A stretch of 43,157 bases of DNA from JBOFGK01 sp051649085 (GCA_051649085.1 JBOFGK010000030.1:1-43157); one strand, 5' to 3'; shown: positions 17,536 to 26,848, numbered from the stretch's first letter. A program made the numbers and translations. Notes: generated by a model from the sequence alone, not told the origin.

Positions 17536-17569
17536 TAACCATTTTGGAAATAATTTCAGAAAATGGTTA
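17536..17569 (-). promoter_or_regulatory. Leader hairpin of the bacteriocin operon
   Basis: TAACCATTTT (17536-17545) and AAAATGGTTA (17560-17569) form a 10-bp perfect stem. The 14-base interval can itself pair (GAAAT/ATTTC). It lies within the 5' untranslated region between promoter and ribosome binding site, where it could stabilise the mRNA or bind a regulator. Confidence 0.5.
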
Positions 17570-17576
17570 CAAACAT

Positions 17577-17605
17577 GTTATAACATAATATAGTATAAAT
17601 GTCAA
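17577..17605 (-). promoter_or_regulatory. Promoter of the bacteriocin operon
   Basis: On the minus strand a consensus TTGACA (17605-17600) and TATAAC (17582-17577) are spaced 17 bp, with TG one base before the -10. The -10 lies inside a perfect 12-bp palindrome ATGTTATAACAT (17575-17586), a likely operator. Confidence 0.85.
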
Positions 17606-17947
17606 CTTTATTTATAACTTTTTTAAACGTGAAAATAGTCAGTGGTGAAAAAACAATATAAAGGCATGATAACTTAGTTTTCATATGCATACAAAAAGTT
17701 TGGAAGACATTTGCACACCTTTAATAGTATTTAACTAAATGGTGAGTTGAATGTTTATTCCAAACTTTATACTCTTGATTAATAATTGATCTAATCTATG
17801 TTCCCTAGATCAAAAACGTGTTTTAATTTATTGAAGTGTTGACTAAATAAATTTTGCTTGAATTACTCGAACTAGAATAGATTTAGCTGGTTTGTGTAAA
17901 TTAAGCAACTATTTGCATTTATTTCTTCTACATCGATCAAGCTAAAT
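17606..17947. other. Gene-free spacer between bacteriocin operon and GH3 gene
   Basis: No coding frame with a credible start was found. The spacer holds an 11-bp perfect inverted repeat, AAAGTTTGGAA (17695-17705) and TTCCAAACTTT (17758-17768), and an 8-bp inverted repeat TTGATCTA/TAGATCAA (17786-17793, 17806-17813) with a 12-base loop. The latter could be a weak terminator for the GH3 gene. No transposase remnant is evident. Confidence 0.4.
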
Positions 17948-20068
17948 TTAATTTTTAATCTCAACTATTTTTGAAATTAACTCAACTGATGATGGACCAA
18001 TTCCAATCAAAAATTCACCATCGTCAAACTTATATTCTAAACGATTATTATAATATTTTAAATCATCAAGCGTCAGTTTAAAGACAACTGTTACTTTTTC
18101 TCCTGCCTTAATTTTAATTTTGTGATACTTTTTCAGCTCTAAAACCGGACGGGAAACATCGGCAACTAAATCTCGAATATATAACTGGACTATTTCGTGT
18201 CCATCGACATTTGAAGTATTTTCTACATCAATTGAATATGTTAAATTATCCACTACTTTAAAGTTTGCATATTTATAAGTCGAGTAACTAAGTCCGAATC
18301 CAAACGGATAAAGTGGTTCATTCGCTAAATCACGATAACCATTCACATATTCTTGTTCAAAAAATTTCTTTTCTCGCCCTGTTGGTAAGTGATTATAATA
18401 GATCGGAATTTGACCAACACTTCTTGGCAGCGAACAACTTAATTTACCAGTAATGTTTGCTTCTCCATAAATGGCTTGATAAATTGCTGCTGCCGCTTGA
18501 TGCCCTGGAAACCAGACATATAAGATTGCATCTACCAACTCATTAACATCACTTAAATCAAGTGGACGGCCTGCGAAAATTAATAACACAACTTTTTTCC
18601 CAGCTGCTTTGATTTGTTTAACTAACATCGTCTGACTTGCTGGTAATTTGATATCTGCTCTTGAAACACCTTCACCAGACCATCTTGATTGTTCACCAAT
18701 TGGCATTACAACAGTCTCAACTTGCTCGATTACTTCAGTTACTTGGTGTAATTCTTCAGCTGTTGTTTGCTCAAAATTTGCAATATGCACATCGATAAAT
18801 TTTGCCTGTTTTTGCTTAAAGTATTCTTTAATTGTGACTACTTGATCAACATACCCTCGACAGGCGTTAAAACCAATTAAATCTTGGCTATCAACATGTG
18901 TTCCAATTAATGCAATTTTTTCAGCTTTACTAATTGGTAAACAACTTGCTTGATTTTTCAAAAGGACAAACGAATCAATATTTGCTTTTGTGTACGCTTC
19001 TGCATGACTTTGACAATGATAAAGTTCTTTGGCTTTTTCTTCATCAAGCGCTGCAAACGGATGTTCAAACAAGCCAAGTTCTGCTTTTAATTTAAGAACT
19101 CTTTCGACTGATTCATTAATATACTTAAGCTCAACTTCACCACTTAAGACTAAATCTTCTAAATACTGCGCATAGCAAGTTGTTGCAAGTTCAATATCAA
19201 CTCCACATTTAATGGCAATTTTGGCCGCTTCTCGCCGATCTTTTGCATGACCATGATTAACAAGTTCTTGGACTGATGAATGATCAGAAATAATCACCCC
19301 CTCAAAGCCGAATTTTTCACGCAAAATTGTCCGTAAAAGTTCATAATTACCCGTACATGCTACTCCATCTAATGTATTAAAGGCCGTCATTACTAATTTA
19401 GAATTGGCATTAATTCCGGCTAGATATGGTTTGAAATGTTTCTCATACAGTTGCTGTTTTGAAACATCTGCACTCCCGTAATCACGACCACCTTCTGCTA
19501 ATCCATAACCAGCAAAATGTTTCACACATGCTGCAATATCCCCGTTTTTTAAACTTAGGTTATTTTGGAATCCTTCAACAATTGCTTTAATATAATCAGC
19601 AGTTAATAACGGATCTTCACTTGGCACTTCCATAAAACGTCCCCATCTTGGATCAGTTGTTAAATCTGCCATTGGTGAATAAGTTACATGAATTCCATTA
19701 ATTGCTGCTTCATAACCAGAGGTTCTACTTAATTGTTTAACTTGTTCTGGATCAAAACTACAACCTAAACCTAAAGCAATTTGGTAATTTGTTGTATAAC
19801 CATGAACAACATCCATCATATTTAATACGGGGATTTTCAAGCGTGATTTCTCAAGGATTAGCCTTTGAAGTTTACGCATTTCTGGTGGATTTCCTAATCC
19901 TGAAATTGAGCCAACTGTAAAAATTTTTTCATCTTCTAGATTAACTTGTTTTCGTGCTTCATTGTTCGTTTGATAGTCTAAAATAAGATCAGAAAACGGA
20001 TGGACTAATTGCCCAATTTTTTCTTGGAGGGTCATCTCCTCGAGTAATTTATTGATATCTACTTTCAT
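17948..20068 (-). CDS. GH3 beta-glucosidase, probable sophorose hydrolase
   Basis: A 706-residue family 3 glycoside hydrolase with the same architecture as the enzyme at 6.7-8.8 kb but clearly divergent. It has KHF (183-185), nucleophile Asp262 in VIISDHSSV, GEQSRWSGEGVSR with the acid/base Glu, and a C-terminal fibronectin-III-like domain. There is no signal peptide. ATG follows the stop of the GH144-like gene directly (TAAATG), with AAGGAG inside the end of that gene, so the two enzymes are translated as a pair. This GH144/GH3 linkage and the oligoglucan phosphorylase nearby make sophorose, the disaccharide end product of beta-1,2-glucan breakdown, the best substrate guess, as for the Listeria innocua Lin1840 enzyme. 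Confidence 0.92.
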   Translation of the reverse strand: MKVDINKLLEEMTLQEKIGQLVHPFSDLILDYQTNNEARKQVNLEDEKIFTVGSISGLGNPPEMRKLQRLILEKSRLKIPVLNMMDVVHGYTTNYQIALGLGCSFDPEQVKQLSRTSGYEAAINGIHVTYSPMADLTTDPRWGRFMEVPSEDPLLTADYIKAIVEGFQNNLSLKNGDIAACVKHFAGYGLAEGGRDYGSADVSKQQLYEKHFKPYLAGINANSKLVMTAFNTLDGVACTGNYELLRTILREKFGFEGVIISDHSSVQELVNHGHAKDRREAAKIAIKCGVDIELATTCYAQYLEDLVLSGEVELKYINESVERVLKLKAELGLFEHPFAALDEEKAKELYHCQSHAEAYTKANIDSFVLLKNQASCLPISKAEKIALIGTHVDSQDLIGFNACRGYVDQVVTIKEYFKQKQAKFIDVHIANFEQTTAEELHQVTEVIEQVETVVMPIGEQSRWSGEGVSRADIKLPASQTMLVKQIKAAGKKVVLLIFAGRPLDLSDVNELVDAILYVWFPGHQAAAAIYQAIYGEANITGKLSCSLPRSVGQIPIYYNHLPTGREKKFFEQEYVNGYRDLANEPLYPFGFGLSYSTYKYANFKVVDNLTYSIDVENTSNVDGHEIVQLYIRDLVADVSRPVLELKKYHKIKIKAGEKVTVVFKLTLDDLKYYNNRLEYKFDDGEFLIGIGPSSVELISKIVEIKN

Positions 20069-21367
20069 TTACTTTATCTCCTTAAAATTTAAGCGTTTAA
20101 TTGCTTTTTGAATGTACTTGGACCGTTCAAAACATTTCCAAGTTGTTCCATGTAAAAAGTTATCTAGCATGATCATTGTAATTCCTTTATCAAGTCCTAG
20201 ATAAGCTGTACTAACCCAGTCTTTAGATGGATTTATGCCATCAGTATAACCGTATTTTCCACGTGCCTGTGGATATTTTTCTTCAAGATATTGGAGTGTT
20301 TTAAGTGTATATACAGGCTTGAAATTGATACTCGCAGCTATTGCATATTGCTGAATTGTTCCATCACCTTTAATTTCTGCAACTCTTTGCATATCCCTAA
20401 CCGGTGGCGAACCAAAGACATTATAACCAACTTCATTTTTCTCGTTTAGCCACTCACCAGCACTCAAGCCAAATAGTCCTGCTTTGAAATGTTCAGCCGT
20501 TTGCTCTAAGCAAAAGGAAATTTGTGCTTCCGTTGCAGTTACACTGTTTTCAAACCAGTTAAAACCGTATTCGTCAAGATATTTTTGAAAGGGAAACCAA
20601 GCATGAGAAAACTGATGAATGAACAGCGGATTTCCGTGGCAAAAAACAAACGGTGCTGATTTATAGCTGCCAAGATTTCGATCAAAACCGTTATATAGAG
20701 CGCGTACATCAGCCGTCGAAACTCGTTCGTCAAATGCCACTTGTAAATACATCGTAAGTTGTTCAGCATAATGATCCCATTGATGAATAAACCCAGGTTC
20801 ACCTTGGACATATGCACCACCAACTTGATCATTATATGCCATTCTTAATTGTTTTTTAGTCCCTCGTTCAACAATAAAATGTTGCCAATTGATTTCACTA
20901 ATTATTGCATCTGCATATTTGCTTATTTCAAAGTCTGCAAAATAACTTTCAACTGTAATTATTCCATTAACTAATAGGCATGTATCGATCGTTGAGAATT
21001 CTGATTTATTGACTCTTTTTGCTGTATGCATATCAATGAAGTGTGGATAGATTCCTTTGTAACGATCAATATTATTGTTTAAAGTCAATAGTGTTTTCCG
21101 CACTTTTGCCACCGCTTCTTCTCTTGAAATTAAGTTCTGTTCACATGCAATTGGATATGCTGTTAAACCAAAACCAACACTTGCAATTGAGGCAATTTGT
21201 ATGTTACTTGTACTATCGACGACCAATCCAAAACCAGGGGAATTTTCTTCAAAATTAGTATAATCTCGAAAAAAATTTAGGCATCCCAATAGCTCTCGCT
21301 CTAAAATTTCTGTTTGATTTTTCATTTTTTCACTTTCTAAAATGTATTTTTCAATGTTTTTAGTCAT
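20069..21367 (-). CDS. GH144-like endo-beta-1,2-glucanase (cytoplasmic)
   Basis: A 432-residue (alpha/alpha)6-barrel protein of the glycoamylase (PF10091)/GH144 type. Characterised GH144 members cut beta-1,2-glucan internally into sophorooligosaccharides. Landmarks are ENSPGFGLVVDS, ASIASVGFGLTAYPIA, STIDTCLLVNG, NPLFIHQFSHAWF, EWLNEKNEVGYNVFGSPP and the C-terminal YGYTDGINPSKDWVSTAYLG. No signal peptide is present, unlike secreted GH144 enzymes, so the substrate must enter the cell first. A shorter start at Met16 (21322) is possible, since no good ribosome binding site precedes the first ATG. It is coupled to the downstream GH3 and divergent from lacI, sharing a regulatory region with a LacI-type operator. 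Confidence 0.8.
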   Translation of the reverse strand: MTKNIEKYILESEKMKNQTEILERELLGCLNFFRDYTNFEENSPGFGLVVDSTSNIQIASIASVGFGLTAYPIACEQNLISREEAVAKVRKTLLTLNNNIDRYKGIYPHFIDMHTAKRVNKSEFSTIDTCLLVNGIITVESYFADFEISKYADAIISEINWQHFIVERGTKKQLRMAYNDQVGGAYVQGEPGFIHQWDHYAEQLTMYLQVAFDERVSTADVRALYNGFDRNLGSYKSAPFVFCHGNPLFIHQFSHAWFPFQKYLDEYGFNWFENSVTATEAQISFCLEQTAEHFKAGLFGLSAGEWLNEKNEVGYNVFGSPPVRDMQRVAEIKGDGTIQQYAIAASINFKPVYTLKTLQYLEEKYPQARGKYGYTDGINPSKDWVSTAYLGLDKGITMIMLDNFLHGTTWKCFERSKYIQKAIKRLNFKEIK

Positions 21368-21436
21368 TTTAAATACTTTTTTCTTTTTCTATTTATTATT
21401 TATAAATTATTTTCCTTATTCAAGCTTTTACTACCA

Positions 21437-21452
21437 ACTAAAGCGTTTTTTT
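21437..21452. promoter_or_regulatory. LacI-type operator (site 4) between lacI and GH144 gene
   Basis: ACTAAAGCGTTTTTTT matches the palindrome at 12 of 16 positions, with one half well conserved. It lies just upstream of the lacI -10 and about 14 bp from a TTGAAT (21423-21418) that could be the -35 of the GH144 gene. It could therefore govern both. Confidence 0.6.
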
Positions 21453-21454
21453 GC

Positions 21455-21460
21455 TATAAT
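21455..21460 (+). promoter_or_regulatory. Extended -10 of the lacI promoter
   Basis: TGCTATAAT is a consensus extended -10. There is no good -35, and operator site 4 occupies that region. Autorepression is likely. Confidence 0.7.
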
Positions 21461-21483
21461 ATACGTATATAAAAGGAGATTTA

Positions 21484-22455
21484 ATGGCTAATATAAAAGA
21501 TGTAGCAAAGCTCGCGGGTGTATCAATTTCATCTGTTTCCAAAGCTTATAATGATTATAGTGATATTCGTCCTGAGACGAAGACTAAAATTTTTGAAGCA
21601 GCAAGTCAACTTGGATACTATCCAAATAACTTTGCCTCAAATTTATCGAAAAAAAATTCGAATATCATTGCAGTTTTAATTAACCCAAATGAAGACCACG
21701 ATTACATCGATGAAATTATAATGCTTTATACTGTTTCAATTGTTGAAGCTGCTAATGCAAAAAAACTTGAACCATATATTATTTTATACGATACAATCAA
21801 AGATATGACATCACAAGAAGCTGAAAATCTATTTATTGCTAAAGGTGTTAAAGGAATCGTCCTATTTGGTCTTTCAAAAGAAAATATACTTTTAAAAGAA
21901 ATTATTAACAACGATAAGTTTTATAAAGTTATTATTGATGCTCAGTATCAAAACAAGACAACTTCATCAGTCTCAATTGATGATTTAGAAGCTCAATATG
22001 AACTTTTTCGAAAAGTTCACGCCAAGCATAACTTTAAAAACTATTTGTATATAAGTGGTTCTTTAAATGCATTTGTTTCAATCGAACGAAAATATGGTGC
22101 AATGAAATTTGCAAACCAAACACCTAATGTAAATCTGACATATTGTGATGGTGATTTCAATAAAGAAACGGTTGAAACAATAATTAAAGATACCGATTTA
22201 TCGACCATTGATTGCATTGTTTGTGCCTCAGATATGATGGCTTTAACTGTCAAGAAGCACTTACCTACTAAATCCAAAATCTTTGTTTGTGGCTTCGATG
22301 ATATTCGTTTATTAGAATATACGTATCCACAAATGCCAACTGTTCGTCAAGATTTCCGTCAAAAAGGCTCAAATGCAGTTGAAGCATTAAATCTTTTGAT
22401 GAAAAATAACAAAAGTGGAATTTATATGGAGCCATTTGAAATCAAAAATATCTAA
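21484..22455 (+). CDS. LacI-family transcriptional repressor of the glucan regulon
   Basis: A 323-residue regulator. The N-terminal helix-turn-helix (residues 4-23: IKDVAKLAGVS-ISSVSKAYN) and hinge helix (NFASNLSKK) are typical of LacI/GalR proteins. A periplasmic-binding-protein-like sensor domain follows, which would bind a sugar inducer. AAGGAG lies six bases before ATG. It is the only sugar-type regulator in the window, lies among the beta-1,2-glucan genes, and has an operator copy at its own promoter. It is therefore the natural reader of the eight ACTAAAACGTTTTAGT-like sites. The inducer is unknown; sophorose or a sophorooligosaccharide is a reasonable guess. The sensor domain is slightly short at its C-terminus. 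Confidence 0.92.
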   Translation: MANIKDVAKLAGVSISSVSKAYNDYSDIRPETKTKIFEAASQLGYYPNNFASNLSKKNSNIIAVLINPNEDHDYIDEIIMLYTVSIVEAANAKKLEPYIILYDTIKDMTSQEAENLFIAKGVKGIVLFGLSKENILLKEIINNDKFYKVIIDAQYQNKTTSSVSIDDLEAQYELFRKVHAKHNFKNYLYISGSLNAFVSIERKYGAMKFANQTPNVNLTYCDGDFNKETVETIIKDTDLSTIDCIVCASDMMALTVKKHLPTKSKIFVCGFDDIRLLEYTYPQMPTVRQDFRQKGSNAVEALNLLMKNNKSGIYMEPFEIKNI

Positions 22456-22496
22456 GTTCTATTTTGGAAAAGTTATCACCTAATCAAGTTAATTTT

Positions 22497-22523
22497 AAAG
22501 AAGGATTTTATTCCTTCTTTTTT
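22497..22523. terminator. Bidirectional terminator between lacI and the phosphorylase gene
   Basis: AAAGAAGGA and TCCTTCTTT form a 9-bp stem around TTTTAT, followed by T on both strands. It separates the convergent lacI gene and the nine-gene operon. Confidence 0.85.
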
Positions 22524-22525
22524 AT

Positions 22526-25500
22526 TTACTTCAAACCAATTTCTAAAATATCACCATTATTTAAAACTGTTGGATCAATGATATAACCACCTTGACGATA
22601 AGTTTCACTTACACGTTCAAAGCTTACCTGTTCACCATTAAGTTTACAACCTGTTTGTGCTGTTTTATATTTAATTTTCACTTGTTTTCCAGCAATTGTT
22701 TTAGTAACTGTCAATCCATCTAAGCATTCGCAAATTACTGGATCAATTACTTGTTGTTGATTTAATTGTTTGAATCCCAAAAAGGCACTGATCAATTGCT
22801 TTAAGTAAATACCTGGTCCTGAACTATAAATACGCCAACCTGATTTTACTGTAATATCACCATTTTTTAATTTGTAGAAATCTTCAGCATACTGATAACG
22901 ATTATCAAAATCACCTTCTGATGAGGAATAATAAGCATTTGCTTGACGAATATTCGCATTTTTAACTGTATTATGAATGTTGAATGGAGAAACAACATTT
23001 AATCCATTATAGACTCGTTTGGCTGCACCAATTTTGGCCATTGCTTCAATATATCTAATATGCGCATGGACATACTGTAAAGAAATTTCTCTTCCAACCG
23101 TTGAGGCGGTTTCTGCTCGTTGGAAAATTTTACTAACTCCACCAACATACGGAGCAGGTGCATCCATTAAACGAACTCCATCTGGGCATAGCAAGTGTTC
23201 ATCAATTATTTGCAAATGTTTTTTTATCTGTTCTTCATTAAAGACACCTGAGATAATTGAGCGATTAATTGGCAATAAACGATATTTAATTCCCGTTTTT
23301 GTATCACTTGGATGCAGCATATATTCAACTTCTCTATTTGGTTCACGATAAATAAACCCTGCAGCTACTCCATCTTTAATCATGATGTTTTGGTAATCAT
23401 TTTTTATTTTTTCAGCAATTGTTAATACTTCTTGACTAAGCTTCGGTTGATAATTAGCAATCACTTGTCCAAATGTTTTAAACGCTTGATGGGTTAATGG
23501 GACAGTCCAACCTGAAGCCATATATTTACGTAAATTTGAATTAGCCGGTTGTAATGTATCATCCCAGTCACCTTCACCATAACTTGAGATATGGGTTCCT
23601 TCTAAGAAGTTCGCTTTAATATAATTTATTTCACGCACAACGTGTTCAAATACTGTCTCACGAATTTCACTTCTTTTTTCTTCATAACTGTAATATCCAC
23701 ATTCTTCTTCTAAGATTGAGAGATCATTTGTTTCAACTAAGTAATCAGCAAGTGCTTTAATTGGCCACACAATAATATCCCCATGGGCATCGTATGGACG
23801 AATATTTTCATATTCATCAAACATGAACCATTGTGGCCAATTTCCATCTTCGATAAATTGATTGTCAAATACTCGAAGTAAAATTGCTCTAACTTCTTCA
23901 TAACGTCCTAAACTTGAAAATAGTTCGACTGGCCCTTGACAAACATCACGTGTTCCCCAAGCTGCCCCCCCATGTTGTTCGACCCCGTGCGGCGTTGCAA
24001 AGTGAATTAAACCATTGTGTACATACCAATGTATTAAATGATTATAACTCGTAATATTGTCACTTTCAAGTCCAGCCACTTCTAACTTCAAACCACCAAG
24101 TAAACTTTCATAATAAGCAGCATATTTGGCTTTTGCTGTTTCAAAGTCGATCATTCGTGCTTGTGGCAACTCGTTTTTCGAACCAACAATTATTATTTGT
24201 CCACTTGTTTGGCCTTCAAACTCAATTACAGTATTTACTTCTCCAAACATGGCATTAGTAAATTTTCCGTTTTCTAAATGATATTCATATTTTAAATTAG
24301 GTAATTTCTGTGCTTGAAAAGAATCAGCTTTTAAAGCAACTACTTGTTCATCACGAGTCATTACATCCATTAATTTGTCCACTGCAAATAGGTGAACTGG
24401 TTGTGTACTTTCAAATTTAATTACAAGTTGTGGCGCTAATTCATCTGTGTAGGCAACTACTTCAATTTGCTTGTCTGCTAATTGATAAATCCATTTTGCA
24501 TAATTAAAGCCCATTTCATAAACTGATGGCATATTTAGCAATTGAAAACCGGTTTCTGTCTGTAAAACAAAACGCATTCCTTCTAATTTTGCCACGTATA
24601 GTGATGATAATACATTTCGATTCAGCTGGTTAAATTGGGTGTTTCCAACTGCATTTTGCGCAGAAAAGACTCCATTCATATAGTTTGAAGAAACAAATGT
24701 TGTATCATTAATAAATGTTTGATTACCAGTTGTAATAATGTGGGCATGCGTACGCTCTGTTTGTTTTTCTTTAACCGGTAAAACAACATGTGCATGCTCT
24801 TCAGTAAAAAACGACCCAATCTGTCCATCAATTATTTGTTTCGTAATTTGTACTTGATAAAGTTTGGAAATTTCTTCATCACTATATTCAATCCCATTTA
24901 CTAATTCAAGTGTTTCATAGTCTATTTTGCTTATAAGTGGGTGTCCAACATATTCAAACTGGGTGTAACTTGCTTTTAACTCAGTTTCTGGATATTGTTG
25001 TTCGATTGCTGATTCCCGATTTGGCTCTACATAAATATAAAAAGTTGATGTAAGACTTGGGGCAATTTCTAGTGCAGCAAATGCCAGCTCATAATTACGA
25101 GCACGAGAGACTAAATTTTTTGCTTTCAGTCCTTTAATTGTACGATCATATTTATAACTTAAACCTAAGAAATCATAGCCTTCTGTGACATAACTTTCAA
25201 TTTGATTAAACGAACCATATTGTCCATATGGAAAACCAGTTGCTGTTCTTGATGTTCGGCGCATTGCAATTGTTTTATCCGCAAAAACTTTATTATCAAT
25301 ATATTGCGAATTGTATGTCGATTTATCACCAACATTATCATCACCTAGACCGATATCAGTTGCAAAGATAGTTGCTAATGCTTCACTTAATTCAACATCA
25401 ACGAAGATTGTATTTGTTTTTGTAAATTTAAAACTTACTGTAAATTCTAAATTTATGTCTGCTACTTTCCCTTGATAAACAAGTCCATTTTCATACTTCG

Positions 25501-25684
25501 CTAATTGTACTTGATTTTCATTTGATAGCAATGTATAATATTTATCTGCCTTTTTCACATGGACATTTGTAAGCGGTGTATCAACATTAGTTAATTTAAA
25601 TAAATTTAATTGAACTCCTGCTAACTTAATATTTTTAAGTAATTTATTTGGTTGTAATTCAATTTCAAAATTTGCGTACTTCAT
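22526..25684 (-). CDS. GH94 1,2-beta-oligoglucan phosphorylase
   Basis: A 1052-residue family 94 phosphorylase: beta-sandwich N-terminal half, then an (alpha/alpha)6 barrel. It would split beta-1,2-glucooligosaccharides with phosphate, giving glucose 1-phosphate and a shortened chain, saving ATP over hydrolysis. The barrel shows GGAAWGTRDVCQGP, DNQFIEDGNWPQWFMFDEY, SYGEGDWDDTLQP (Asp706-Asp709, the general-acid region of GH94) and the late SSEGDFDNRYQY. Length and layout fit the Listeria innocua SOGP type rather than the shorter cellobiose phosphorylases. Cyclic-glucan synthases are much longer and membrane-bound. There is no signal peptide. It is the last gene of the double-transporter operon, 11 bp after the ATPase, with AAGGAGAG before ATG. 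Confidence 0.82.
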   Translation of the reverse strand: MKYANFEIELQPNKLLKNIKLAGVQLNLFKLTNVDTPLTNVHVKKADKYYTLLSNENQVQLAKYENGLVYQGKVADINLEFTVSFKFTKTNTIFVDVELSEALATIFATDIGLGDDNVGDKSTYNSQYIDNKVFADKTIAMRRTSRTATGFPYGQYGSFNQIESYVTEGYDFLGLSYKYDRTIKGLKAKNLVSRARNYELAFAALEIAPSLTSTFYIYVEPNRESAIEQQYPETELKASYTQFEYVGHPLISKIDYETLELVNGIEYSDEEISKLYQVQITKQIIDGQIGSFFTEEHAHVVLPVKEKQTERTHAHIITTGNQTFINDTTFVSSNYMNGVFSAQNAVGNTQFNQLNRNVLSSLYVAKLEGMRFVLQTETGFQLLNMPSVYEMGFNYAKWIYQLADKQIEVVAYTDELAPQLVIKFESTQPVHLFAVDKLMDVMTRDEQVVALKADSFQAQKLPNLKYEYHLENGKFTNAMFGEVNTVIEFEGQTSGQIIIVGSKNELPQARMIDFETAKAKYAAYYESLLGGLKLEVAGLESDNITSYNHLIHWYVHNGLIHFATPHGVEQHGGAAWGTRDVCQGPVELFSSLGRYEEVRAILLRVFDNQFIEDGNWPQWFMFDEYENIRPYDAHGDIIVWPIKALADYLVETNDLSILEEECGYYSYEEKRSEIRETVFEHVVREINYIKANFLEGTHISSYGEGDWDDTLQPANSNLRKYMASGWTVPLTHQAFKTFGQVIANYQPKLSQEVLTIAEKIKNDYQNIMIKDGVAAGFIYREPNREVEYMLHPSDTKTGIKYRLLPINRSIISGVFNEEQIKKHLQIIDEHLLCPDGVRLMDAPAPYVGGVSKIFQRAETASTVGREISLQYVHAHIRYIEAMAKIGAAKRVYNGLNVVSPFNIHNTVKNANIRQANAYYSSSEGDFDNRYQYAEDFYKLKNGDITVKSGWRIYSSGPGIYLKQLISAFLGFKQLNQQQVIDPVICECLDGLTVTKTIAGKQVKIKYKTAQTGCKLNGEQVSFERVSETYRQGGYIIDPTVLNNGDILEIGLK

Positions 25685-25695
25685 TTTCTCTCTCC

Positions 25696-26805
25696 TTAGT
25701 GTAATTCAATTATATCTTGTGTATTATTGTCGAAGAAATGACAACGATTAAAATTAATTGCTACTTCAACTTTATCTTCTATTTTCCCAACACGTGAATT
25801 GGCTGCTACTAAAAAGTTTGCCCCATTTAATTGTGAGTGAATGTAAATTTGCGCACCGATATTTTCAGTCAATTCAACGTCAAGTGTAATTTTCCCAAGT
25901 GTTATAACTTCTTGTGCAAGAATTGCTTCACCATAAATAACATTTTCTGGACGAACTCCCATTGTAATTTCTTTTCCTTCATAGCCTTTGGCTCTTAAAG
26001 CATCAGCAATTCCTTTCGGCAGTGCTAAATATTTGTTTCCTAATTTTATTTCGCCATCTTCTAACACGACATTTATAAAATTCATCTGAGGTGAACCGAT
26101 AAAGCTTGCAACAAATTTGTTTACTGGACTATTATAAAGTTCAAGTGGTGAACCAATTTGTTGAACAACACCTGCTTTCATAATTACAATTCGATCAGCC
26201 ATTGTCATCGCTTCAATTTGATCATGAGTTACATAAATAGTCGTTGCATTTAAGCGTTTATGAAGCTTAGTAATTTCCACACGTGTCGATGCTCGTAATT
26301 TTGCATCTAAGTTTGATAGTGGTTCATCCATCAAAAACACTTTTGGTTCACGAACAATCGCTCGACCAAGTGCGACTCTTTGACGTTGTCCACCTGATAA
26401 ATCTTTTGGTTTACGTTCTAGAAATTGTGATAACCCAAGTAAGTCAGCAACGTCATTTATCCGATTTTCAATTTCATAACGAGGAATTTTACGTAATTTT
26501 AAACCGAAGGCCATATTTTCGAAAACATTCATATGCGGATAAAGCGCATAACTTTGGAAGACCATTGCCATATCACGATCACGTGGTTCCTTATTATTAA
26601 TTACTTCATCGTTTAAAATTAATTCTCCTTCGGAAATTTCTTCTAAACCGGCAATCATTCTAAGCGTTGTACTTTTCCCACATCCTGATGGTCCAACAAA
26701 TGCGATAAATTCTCCTTTTTCAATTTTTATATTGAAGTTATCAACCGATAGTGTATCATTATTTTCATATTTTTTACAGATGTTTTTTAGTTCTAAATAA
26801 CTCAT
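25696..26805 (-). CDS. MsmX/UgpC-type ATPase of the double-permease system
   Basis: A 369-residue CUT1 sugar-import ATPase: Walker A GPSGCGKSTT, signature LSGGQRQRVALGRA, Walker B VFLMDEPLSNLDAKLR, and a C-terminal MOI domain. It is very similar to the ATPase at 11.8-12.9 kb. The frame extends eight codons upstream, but the start at 26805 is chosen because AAAAGGAG lies seven bases before it and MSYLELKNI matches the normal family N-terminus. It is the only ATPase in an operon that encodes two permease pairs, so it would have to energise both, or share that work with the other MsmX-type protein. Confidence 0.93.
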   Translation of the reverse strand: MSYLELKNICKKYENNDTLSVDNFNIKIEKGEFIAFVGPSGCGKSTTLRMIAGLEEISEGELILNDEVINNKEPRDRDMAMVFQSYALYPHMNVFENMAFGLKLRKIPRYEIENRINDVADLLGLSQFLERKPKDLSGGQRQRVALGRAIVREPKVFLMDEPLSNLDAKLRASTRVEITKLHKRLNATTIYVTHDQIEAMTMADRIVIMKAGVVQQIGSPLELYNSPVNKFVASFIGSPQMNFINVVLEDGEIKLGNKYLALPKGIADALRAKGYEGKEITMGVRPENVIYGEAILAQEVITLGKITLDVELTENIGAQIYIHSQLNGANFLVAANSRVGKIEDKVEVAINFNRCHFFDNNTQDIIELH

Positions 26806-26848
26806 TTTTTTCTCCTTTTTTAGTTTCATTTTTTAAATCACTCATTGC

